A stretch of 64,000 bases of DNA, taken from Fontivita pretiosa. GTDB taxonomy: Bacteria; Planctomycetota; Phycisphaerae; Tepidisphaerales; Tepidisphaeraceae. The position numbers were made by a program, and so were the translations under genes. Below are positions 57,514 through 64,000 of this stretch, one piece after another (the first letter of the stretch is position 1; each line of letters starts with the position of its first letter). Location of the stretch: positions 5,022,001 through 5,086,000 of the forward strand of contig NZ_CP191258.1 of assembly GCF_050410795.1 (NCBI RefSeq), read 5' to 3'. The notes beneath the pieces are model-generated. The model worked only from the letters and a program-made list of their open reading frames with translations, was not told the DNA's origin and ran no database searches.

Positions 57514-58530
57514 GTGCGAGCTGCGGTGGACGTGATGGGCGGCGACCGTGCACCCGCCGCCATTCTCAAAGGTTGCTTCGATGCCGTCAGCCTGCTGAAC
57601 GGCCAGGACGTGATACACCTGGTGGGGGACCAGAAGGTGATCGAGGCCGGGTTGAGTTCCAGCGGGCTGCCCCCCGACGTGCAGAAGCGACACTTCAACA
57701 TCGTGCCCACGACGCAGGTGATCGAGATGGACGAGCCGCCGGTGGAGGCGATTCGCTCCAAGCCGGACAGCTCGATCAGCGTGATGTGCAGGATGGTGGC
57801 GCGCGGGGAGGCGGATGCGGCGATCAGCGCCGGCAACACCGGCGCGTGTGTGGCGGCGGCGCAGCTTCGCATGCGGCTTTTGCCCGGAATCGTCCGCCCG
57901 GGAATCGCGGTGATCATCCCGACATTTCATGGCCCGGTGACGATCATCGATGTGGGCGCCAACATCGCCCCGCAGCCGCGACACCTCCAGCAGTATGCAA
58001 TCATGGCCAGCGCCTACGCCCATGATGTCTGCGGCATCGAAAATCCGCGCGTGGGGCTGTTGAGCGTCGGCGAGGAAGACGCCAAGGGCACCGCCACCGT
58101 CAAGGAAGCCCGCAAGCTGATGCGCGATGAGCCGCTGATCAACTTTGTCGGCAATGTCGAGGGGCGCGACATCTTCAAGGGCGTGGTGGACGTGGTGGTC
58201 TGCGATGGTTTCGTCGGAAACATCATCCTCAAGTTCACCGAAGGCATCGCCGAGGGGATGTTCCAGACGATCCTGGCGGAGATCGATCAGAACGCCCCGG
58301 AACTGGTCGAGCCGTTCAAGCCGGTGATGAAAAAGATCTATGCCAAGCACGACTGGCAGGAATACGGCGGCGCGCCGCTGCTGGGAGTGGGCGGCTACTG
58401 CCTGATCTGCCATGGCCGCAGCGAGGCCAGGGCGATCAAGAACGCGATCCGCGTGGCCAGGCAACTGGTCAACAGCGGCGTGAACAGGAAGATCGTGGAA
58501 CGAGTGGAGAAGAGTCTGGCACAAGCGTAG
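57514..58530 (+). CDS. plsX: Phosphate acyltransferase PlsX
   Basis: PlsX converts acyl-ACP to acyl-phosphate for glycerolipid synthesis. The 338-residue protein starts at GTG 57514 with MRAAVDVMGGDRAP. It also has SAGNTGACVAAAQLRMR, the DVGANIAPQP motif, NFVGNVEGRD and the closing PLLGVGGYCLICHGRSEARAIKNAI. GGGAGGA lies upstream of the GTG. It is the second gene in the cluster. Confidence 0.96.
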   Translation: MRAAVDVMGGDRAPAAILKGCFDAVSLLNGQDVIHLVGDQKVIEAGLSSSGLPPDVQKRHFNIVPTTQVIEMDEPPVEAIRSKPDSSISVMCRMVARGEADAAISAGNTGACVAAAQLRMRLLPGIVRPGIAVIIPTFHGPVTIIDVGANIAPQPRHLQQYAIMASAYAHDVCGIENPRVGLLSVGEEDAKGTATVKEARKLMRDEPLINFVGNVEGRDIFKGVVDVVVCDGFVGNIILKFTEGIAEGMFQTILAEIDQNAPELVEPFKPVMKKIYAKHDWQEYGGAPLLGVGGYCLICHGRSEARAIKNAIRVARQLVNSGVNRKIVERVEKSLAQA

Positions 58531-58606
58531 ACGATCGCGGATCGCGATTGTGCAGCGAGGAATTGCAGCCGGTCTTTCGCAAAGCCCGCTGGCACCATCG
58601 GCAACT

Positions 58607-59593
58607 ATGAGCACGCCCAGCGCCGTCATCCTCGGAACCGGCAGTTACGTGCCGGAAAAACGCCTGACCAACGACGATCTGTCGAAGATGGTGGATACCA
58701 ACGACGAATGGATCGTGCAGCGGACCGGCATACGCGAGCGGCGGATCGCCGCCGCCCATGAATCCACCGCCACCCTTGCCAGTCACGCCGCCACCAGGGC
58801 GCTGCAAGCCGCCGGGCTGGAACCCAAACACCTGGACCTGATCGTCTGCGGCACCATCACGCCGGAGATGACCTTCCCCAGCACCGCCTGCTTTGTGGCG
58901 GCCTCGCTGGGGCTGGATTCGACGCCCGCGTTCGACCTGGCGGCCGCGTGCAGCGGATTTCTGTACACGCTGGACACGGCCGCGGCGTTCATCAAGTCCG
59001 GCAAGTACAGGACCGTGCTGGCGATTGGCGCCGAGACCCTCAGCCGCATTACCGATTACCAGGATCGCGCCAGTTGCATCCTTTTTGGTGATGGCGCCGG
59101 CGCCGTCGTGCTTCAGCGCAGCGACGAACCGAACCGCGGATTGCTCTACTCCAGCCTCCATGCCGATGGACATGGCTGGGAGATGCTCCATTGCCTGCCG
59201 GGATCCAGGCACCCCATCAATGAGCCGATGGTGGCTGGGCGACAGCAGTTCATGAAGATCAAGGGCCGCGACGTGTACAAGTTCGCCGTGCAGCGCTTTC
59301 ACGAGCTGATCAGCGATGCGATGCACAAATGCGAACTGACGGCCGAAAAGGTTAAGCTGATCATTCCGCACCAGGTGAATCAGCGGATTATCGACAGCGC
59401 GATGGAGAAGCTCCAGTTGCCGCCGCAGAAGGCATACGTGAACATCGACCGCTACGGCAACACGTCGTCGGCGTCGATTCCGATCGCGCTGGACGAGGCG
59501 GTGCGCGCCGGCAGGCTGGTCAGGGGAGATGTGGTCATTTTCGTGGCGTTTGGCGCGGGGCTGACCTGGGCCAACGCCGTGGTACGCATGTGA
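58607..59593 (+). CDS. fabH: 3-oxoacyl-ACP synthase III (KAS III)
   Basis: FabH condenses acetyl-CoA or another acyl-CoA with malonyl-ACP to start fatty acid synthesis. The 328-residue protein has the triad C115 (LAAACSGF), H255 (IPHQVNQRI) and N285 (RYGNTSSAS). The N-terminal NDEWIVQRTGIRERRI and the FGDGAGAVVL loop are typical. The start is the ATG at 58607. Confidence 0.97.
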   Translation: MSTPSAVILGTGSYVPEKRLTNDDLSKMVDTNDEWIVQRTGIRERRIAAAHESTATLASHAATRALQAAGLEPKHLDLIVCGTITPEMTFPSTACFVAASLGLDSTPAFDLAAACSGFLYTLDTAAAFIKSGKYRTVLAIGAETLSRITDYQDRASCILFGDGAGAVVLQRSDEPNRGLLYSSLHADGHGWEMLHCLPGSRHPINEPMVAGRQQFMKIKGRDVYKFAVQRFHELISDAMHKCELTAEKVKLIIPHQVNQRIIDSAMEKLQLPPQKAYVNIDRYGNTSSASIPIALDEAVRAGRLVRGDVVIFVAFGAGLTWANAVVRM

Positions 59594-59717
59594 ATGCAGC
59601 ATTTGTCTCACGGTCGTGTTTACCCGTGCCTTGTAATCTCGAACATCAGTTCGTCGAGGTATTGACCGCCGAATGTCGTGAACGCAGGCCGGATGCCTGC
59701 AACAAACTACAGGATCA

Positions 59718-60659
59718 ATGACGAGCAAGACGTACATTCTCTGCCCCGGACAGGGCGCGCAGGTCGTCGGGATGGGCAAGGATTTCGTCGAGGCCTTTGC
59801 CGTCGCGCGCGACGTGTTTGATCGAGCCAACGCGATCCTGGGCTTTGACCTTGCCGACATCTGCTTCAACGGCCCGGAGCAGCGGCTCAATCAGACCGAC
59901 ATTGCCCAGCCGGCGATCTACGTGACCAGCGTCGCGTGCTTCGCGGCGGCGCGGGAGGCGGGGGTCATTCAGCCGCAGCAGGTCGGTGCCTATGCGGGGC
60001 TGAGTCTGGGCGAGTACACGGCGCTACACCTGGGCGGGGCGTTCTCGTTCGAGGACGGTTTGAAGCTGGTCGCCGCGCGCGGCCGTTATATGCAGCAGGC
60101 CGCCGTCGCGACCCCCAGCACGATGGTCAGCCTGATGGGCGCCGACGAGCCGGCCGTCATCAGGCTCTGTGACGAAAATGCTCAGGGCGAGGTTCTGGTG
60201 CCGGCGAACTTCAATTCGCCCGGGCAGATCGTCGTCAGCGGGGCGATCGGAGCCTGCCAGCGACTGGCGCAGGCGGCGGAGGCGGCGGGGTTCAAGGCGA
60301 TCCCCCTGAAAGTCGCCGGGGCGTTCCACAGCCCCCTGATGCAGCCGGCGGCCCAGCGCATGGCCGGGGAGCTGGAGAAGGTCGCCCTGGCGCCGCCGCA
60401 TACCACGGTCTACGCCAACGTCACCGCCCGGCCACACACCGACGCGGCATCGATCAGGCGGCTGCTGGTCGAGCAGATCGTCAAGCCGGTACGATGGGAA
60501 CAGACCATGCAGGAGTTGATTTCCCATGGCGAAGCGCAGTGGATCGAGCTGGCGCCGGGCAGGGTGCTCAGTGGTCTGCTCAAGAAGATCAACCGCCGGA
60601 TCCAGATCCAGGCGCTCTCGACCGCCGACGCCGTGCAGCAGTACAAACCGGTAGGGTGA
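59718..60659 (+). CDS. fabD: Malonyl-CoA:ACP transacylase
   Basis: FabD transfers malonyl from CoA to ACP. The 313-residue protein has the nucleophile S96 in GLSLGEY, H204 in GAFHSPLM and the N-terminal LCPGQGAQVVGMGKD. It lies 124 bp after fabH; this gap shows no gene. It is followed by fabG after 4 bp. Confidence 0.97.
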   Translation: MTSKTYILCPGQGAQVVGMGKDFVEAFAVARDVFDRANAILGFDLADICFNGPEQRLNQTDIAQPAIYVTSVACFAAAREAGVIQPQQVGAYAGLSLGEYTALHLGGAFSFEDGLKLVAARGRYMQQAAVATPSTMVSLMGADEPAVIRLCDENAQGEVLVPANFNSPGQIVVSGAIGACQRLAQAAEAAGFKAIPLKVAGAFHSPLMQPAAQRMAGELEKVALAPPHTTVYANVTARPHTDAASIRRLLVEQIVKPVRWEQTMQELISHGEAQWIELAPGRVLSGLLKKINRRIQIQALSTADAVQQYKPVG

Positions 60660-60663
60660 CGCC

Positions 60664-61401
60664 ATGACAGAAAAACGAGTGGCCATTGTGACGGGGGGTT
60701 CGCGTGGGATCGGACAGGCGATCGCGCGGCGGCTGGCGCGGGACGGTCTGCATGTGGTGGCCATTGCCCGCAGCGCCGATAAGCTGGCATCGGTGGTGGG
60801 GGAGATCGAATCGGCCGGCGGGTCGGCCGAAGCGGTTGTTTGTGATATCGCCGACTCTCGCGCTCTGGCCGAGGCCATCGAAAAGGTGGGCGAGAAGCAC
60901 GGCCGGATCGATGTGCTGGTGAACAACGCGGGAATCACGCGGGACGGGCTGTTTCTGCGCATGGATGATTCCGATTTCGACGTGGTGATCAACACGAATC
61001 TCAAAAGCGCGTTTGTGGCCACGCGAGCGGCGGCGCGGTACATCATGCGATCCAGAAGCGGACGGATCATCAACATCAGCTCCGTCTCGGGCGTGGCGGG
61101 GAACAAGGGGCAGGTGAACTACTCGGCCAGCAAGGCGGGCTTGCTGGGGCTGACCAAATCGGTGGCCAAGGAACTGGCGGGCAAAGGCGTGACCTGCAAC
61201 GCCATTGCCCCGGGCTTCATCGCCACAGACATGACCGAAGGGTTGAACGACCAGATCAAAGAAGCTGCCAGGGCGATGATCCCCCTGAGGCGCTTCGGGC
61301 AGCCGGAGGAAGTTGCCGCGGCGGTTGCGTTTCTGGCCTCGGAAGATGCCTCGTACATCACGGGGCAGGTGCTCTGCGTGGATGGAGGGATGGTGATGTA
61401 G
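60664..61401 (+). CDS. fabG: 3-oxoacyl-ACP reductase FabG
   Basis: FabG reduces 3-oxoacyl-ACP with NADPH. The 245-residue SDR has the cofactor loop TGGSRGIGQAIA and NNAGITRD, and the active site serine near 140 (NISSVSG), Y153 and K157 (YSASKAG). The C-terminal YITGQVLCVDGGMVM is canonical. Confidence 0.97.
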   Translation: MTEKRVAIVTGGSRGIGQAIARRLARDGLHVVAIARSADKLASVVGEIESAGGSAEAVVCDIADSRALAEAIEKVGEKHGRIDVLVNNAGITRDGLFLRMDDSDFDVVINTNLKSAFVATRAAARYIMRSRSGRIINISSVSGVAGNKGQVNYSASKAGLLGLTKSVAKELAGKGVTCNAIAPGFIATDMTEGLNDQIKEAARAMIPLRRFGQPEEVAAAVAFLASEDASYITGQVLCVDGGMVM

Positions 61402-61442
61402 GCTTGAGCGGCGCCGCGGCAGAGGCCGGCGCCACTAACGAG

Positions 61443-61470
61443 TTGCAAACAAGGGGGATGCGGCTATAGT
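61443..61470 (+). promoter_or_regulatory. Candidate promoter of acpP
   Basis: TTGCAA (61443-61448) and TATAGT (61465-61470) are 16 bp apart and 105 bp upstream of the acpP ATG, suggesting extra transcription of acpP-fabF. Confidence 0.45.
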
Positions 61471-61574
61471 TTTCGCGTTCATCCGCCGGTCAACGTGGCC
61501 GGCCAGGCAAGACCAAAACCGCGTCAGACCGTATCGGGACAGCGACAGACAAGTAACGACCACAGGGAACGACC

Positions 61575-61814
61575 ATGGACGACATTGAGCAGAAGGTTAT
61601 CGAGATCGTCAGCGAGCAGATGGGCGTGGACAAGAGTGAAATCACTCGGGAAACGCACTTCATCAACGACCTCAACGCCGACTCTCTGGATACCGTGGAA
61701 CTCGTCATGGAATTCGAGGATGAATTTGAACTGTCGATCCCGGACGAGGAAGCGGAGAAGATCCAGACCGTCGGACAGGCGATCGATTACATCAAGGAAC
61801 ATCAGAATAAGTAG
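61575..61814 (+). CDS. acpP: Acyl carrier protein
   Basis: The 79-residue acidic protein carries the phosphopantetheine site S37 in NADSLDTVE. It is the shuttle of the fatty-acid cycle encoded around it. The length and helical pattern match AcpP exactly. Confidence 0.98.
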   Translation: MDDIEQKVIEIVSEQMGVDKSEITRETHFINDLNADSLDTVELVMEFEDEFELSIPDEEAEKIQTVGQAIDYIKEHQNK

Positions 61815-61909
61815 GCTCAAGTTGACAGTTGCCGGTGGTCAGGTGCCCGTGGGCTGCGCGCATGACGGCTGAGAACCGGGCGATGAAAACTGGCAACTCG
61901 CGATCAACC

Positions 61910-63148
61910 ATGCGTCGCCGGGTAGTCATCACGGGTTTGGGCGTCGTCACGTCGCTTGGAGAGACGGTTGAGCAGCTCTGGGACGCGCTGTGCGCCGGGC
62001 GAAGCGGTATCGGACCGATCACACGCTGGGATCCGAGCAAGTACCCGACCCGCTTCGGCGGGGAGTGTGCGAGCTTCGACGTCACCCGCTACGGAATCGA
62101 CGTTCGTGAAGCCAAGCGGCTGGATCGGTTCGGACAGTTCGGCATCGCAGCGTCAATCAGCGCGGTCAAGGACTCGGGGATCGACTTTTCACGGGAGGAC
62201 GCGTTCCGCTGCGGAGTGCTGATCGGCAGCGGGATCGGGGGTATCGAGACGCTGGAAGAGCAGAACCGTATCCTCGTGCATCGCGGTCCCAGCCGCGTCA
62301 GCCCGTTCACCGTGCCCCGCCTGATGGTCAATGCCGCCAGCGGAAACGTCTCGATCCTCTACCGGCTGTGCGGCCCGAACTCGGCGGTGGCGACGGCGTG
62401 CGCGACCGGCCTGAACGCAGTGGGGGACGCGGCCAGGTTCATCCAGCACGATCTGGCGGACGTGATGATCGCCGGCGGGTCGGAGGCGGCGCTGTGCGAA
62501 CTTGGGGTGGCCAGCTTCAGCGCCGCGCGGGCGCTTTCCACACGCAACGACGATCCACAGCGTGCCAGCCGTCCCTGGGACAGAGATCGCGACGGCTTTG
62601 TCATGGGTGAGGGAGCCGGCGTGGTCGTGCTGGAAGAGTACGAGCATGCCCGGCGGCGCGGCGCCAACATCTATGCCGAGATTGTCGGCTACGGCATGAC
62701 CGCCGACGCCACCCACATCACCGCGCCCCACGAAGAAGGGCTGGGCGCGTCGATGGCCATGAACTTCGCGCTCAAAGACGCGGGCGTCAACCCGGACGTG
62801 GTCAACTACATCAACGCCCACGGCACCAGTACTCCCCTGGGCGATATCGCCGAAACCAAGGCGCTGAAGGTCACCTTCGGGGCGCATGCCCGCAAGCTGG
62901 CCGTCAGCTCGATCAAGAGCATGATCGGACATCTGCTGGGGGCTGCGGGTGGAGTGGCGGCGGTCGCCACGGCCCTGAGCGTCCAGCGGAATCTGGTGCC
63001 CCCAACCATCAACCTGGACAATCAGGATCCCCAGTGCGACCTGGACTATGTCCCCAACCGCGCCCGGGATATGAAGGTTGAGTATGCAATGGTGAACAGC
63101 TTCGGTTTCGGCGGGCACAACGCATCGATCCTGCTGAAGAAAATCTGA
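61910..63148 (+). CDS. fabF: 3-oxoacyl-ACP synthase II (KAS II)
   Basis: FabF performs elongation condensations. The 412-residue protein has C164 in TACATGLN, H304 in NAHGTSTPLGD and H341 in IGHLLGAAGG. The start ATG at 61910 gives MRRRVVITGLGVVTSLG, the typical N-terminus. The frame upstream to 61829 is unrelated. It lies 95 bp after acpP. Confidence 0.97.
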   Translation: MRRRVVITGLGVVTSLGETVEQLWDALCAGRSGIGPITRWDPSKYPTRFGGECASFDVTRYGIDVREAKRLDRFGQFGIAASISAVKDSGIDFSREDAFRCGVLIGSGIGGIETLEEQNRILVHRGPSRVSPFTVPRLMVNAASGNVSILYRLCGPNSAVATACATGLNAVGDAARFIQHDLADVMIAGGSEAALCELGVASFSAARALSTRNDDPQRASRPWDRDRDGFVMGEGAGVVVLEEYEHARRRGANIYAEIVGYGMTADATHITAPHEEGLGASMAMNFALKDAGVNPDVVNYINAHGTSTPLGDIAETKALKVTFGAHARKLAVSSIKSMIGHLLGAAGGVAAVATALSVQRNLVPPTINLDNQDPQCDLDYVPNRARDMKVEYAMVNSFGFGGHNASILLKKI

Positions 63149-63173
63149 CCGCCGGGGCGATGGCGGCGAACTG

Positions 63174-63201
63174 TTGCCAGCTCCGCCCGAGTGCCGATAA
63201 T
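63174..63201 (+). promoter_or_regulatory. Candidate promoter of the FliN-like gene
   Basis: TTGCCA (63174-63179) and GATAAT (63196-63201) are 16 bp apart, and AAGAGGG (63216-63222) lies 8 bp before the GTG start. Confidence 0.45.
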
Positions 63202-63230
63202 TGCAAGAGTCACGTAAGAGGGATCGAACC

Positions 63231-63545
63231 GTGGCCGTTTTGCAGGCATTTCGTCAGGCGCCGCCCGCGCCGTCGCAGTCCGAGCTCCAGCGCATCCTGC
63301 GGCTGGAGGTTCCCGTGATCGTGAAGCTGGCTGAGCGCAAACTGGCCATGTCGGAGGTATTGCGACTGGGGACCGGATCGATCATCGAGTTTTTCAAGCC
63401 CAGCGATGAACCGCTGGAACTGCTGATCAACAACAAGCCGATTGCGCTGGGCGAGGCGGTGAAGGTGGGTGAGAACTTCGGCCTGCGCATCACACAGATC
63501 GGGGATGTCAAGTCCGTGATCCGATCGATGGGACAGTCGAGCTGA
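63231..63545 (+). CDS. fliN: FliN/SpoA-domain protein
   Basis: The 104-residue protein is a single SpoA (FliN) domain: LRLEVPVIVKLAERKLAMSEVLRLGTGSIIEFFK, then PLELLINNKPIALGEAVKVGENFGLRITQIG. FliN forms the flagellar switch C-ring; related HrcQ proteins belong to type III secretion. The GTG at 63231 (VAVLQAFRQ) has a good ribosome binding site. No other flagellar gene is in the window, so its system is unknown. It lies 82 bp after fabF. Confidence 0.9.
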   Translation: MAVLQAFRQAPPAPSQSELQRILRLEVPVIVKLAERKLAMSEVLRLGTGSIIEFFKPSDEPLELLINNKPIALGEAVKVGENFGLRITQIGDVKSVIRSMGQSS

Positions 63546-63695
63546 ATCGGGCAAGACGCCTGTAGACCTTCCATTGCGGTGGGGAACTTTGGCGTCGCCG
63601 CCGCGTCCAACACACATCATCGCAGATAACCACGAAGGGGCTGCAACGGTCCGCCGCAATATGCGACAGGGCCGCGCGCGGCCAGGGAGTCAGGC

Positions 63696-64000
63696 TATGC
63701 GCCATTGGAAACGGATGACCGTCATGTTGCTGGCCGGGGCGGCGATGTCCTGGCCCGCCGTAGCACGGGCACGGATCAAGCTGATCACGCTACCGGTGCG
63801 GGAGCGGGTAGAGATACAGCTTGACCATCAGGACGTCACGCTGGTGGAAGAGGAGCGGATCGTGCCGCTGGTCAAGGGCGAGAATCAGGTGGATTTCTCC
63901 TGGAGCAATACCCAAATCGATCCGAACACGATCGTGTTTCGGGTGATCGGCCCGGGCGCCGCAGACCAGCCGCAGCTCGACGTGAAGGTGCTTTCGGTGA
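63696..64000 (+). CDS. Partial secreted protein, DUF4139-like N-terminus
   Basis: From the ATG at 63696 the frame is open to the window edge, so the C-terminus is missing. The first 101 residues have a basic N-terminus and a hydrophobic signal (MTVMLLAGAAMSWPAVARA). A beta-rich segment follows (LPVRERVEIQLDHQDVTLVEEERIVPL, then GENQVDFSWSNTQIDPNTIVFRV), reminiscent of the N-terminal part of DUF4139/MuiA-like proteins. The match is tentative. The 150-bp gap after the FliN-like gene holds no other gene. Confidence 0.55.

Noticed and set aside
60024..61106. 360-codon minus-strand frame across fabD and fabG
   Set aside because: It spans two well supported fab genes on the plus strand and resembles no family.

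Overview
The window is a 64 kb, GC-rich, densely coded bacterial chromosome segment. It most likely comes from a Planctomycetota bacterium, possibly class Phycisphaerae; this is an inference from content. The pointers are a secreted subtilase that combines an LEPR-XLL-like N-terminal motif with a C-terminal dockerin, an Act-type alternative complex III beside an A2-type caa3 oxidase, a DUF1570-like metallopeptidase, a secreted beta-propeller protein, and DUF4202 beside a siroheme reductase. No 16S rRNA gene is present to settle it.

Layout. 1-10 kb: partial secreted protein, GH1-like hydrolase, nth, TetR regulator, trpS, two small membrane proteins and rsmE, an Ala/Pro-rich tail-anchored protein, and the subtilase. 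10.2-11.35 kb: an IS4/IS5-type insertion sequence with 18-bp terminal inverted repeats and a one-base frameshift, inserted in a tandem 33-nt repeat with a 10-bp target duplication. 11.5-14.6 kb: a multi-domain hybrid histidine kinase. 14.5-29.05 kb (minus strand): one long respiratory operon, actABCDEF, a small membrane gene, sco, ctaC, ctaD, ctaE, ctaF and a second subunit-III-like gene. It encodes quinol oxidation by alternative complex III coupled to a caa3 oxygen reductase. 29.3-33.1 kb: a PhyH-like oxygenase gene with two tandem MFS transporters, one carrying an N-terminal zinc ribbon. 33.4-39.4 kb: GHMP sugar kinase, SYLF lipoprotein, BrkB-like protein, FHA protein, RarD-like permease, and rpmI-rplT without infC. 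39.5-43.3 kb: mlaE, mlaF and mlaD on the minus strand, split by an opposing metallopeptidase gene. 43.4-49.1 kb: STAS/RsbW pair, rhomboid-TPR protein, MoxR/Mg-chelatase-like ATPase, J-domain protein, CoA-binding protein. 49.3-53 kb: siroheme nitrite/sulfite reductase, an unknown gene and a DUF4202 gene. 53-56.8 kb: YggS, a small membrane protein, a membrane-anchored protein with three SAP/Rho-N-like motifs, and a secreted propeller protein. 56.9-57 kb: tRNA-Phe with its own promoter and terminator. 57.2-63.1 kb: rpmF-plsX-fabH-fabD-fabG-acpP-fabF, a nearly complete fatty-acid initiation and elongation cluster. The window closes with a lone FliN-like gene and a truncated secreted protein.

How the parts work together. 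Aerobic respiration (ACIII, caa3), type II fatty acid synthesis, inter-membrane lipid transport (Mla) and siroheme-dependent N or S assimilation are each represented by coherent operons. Several small membrane and regulatory genes remain without assigned function. No CRISPR array, prophage or classical defence island was recognised.
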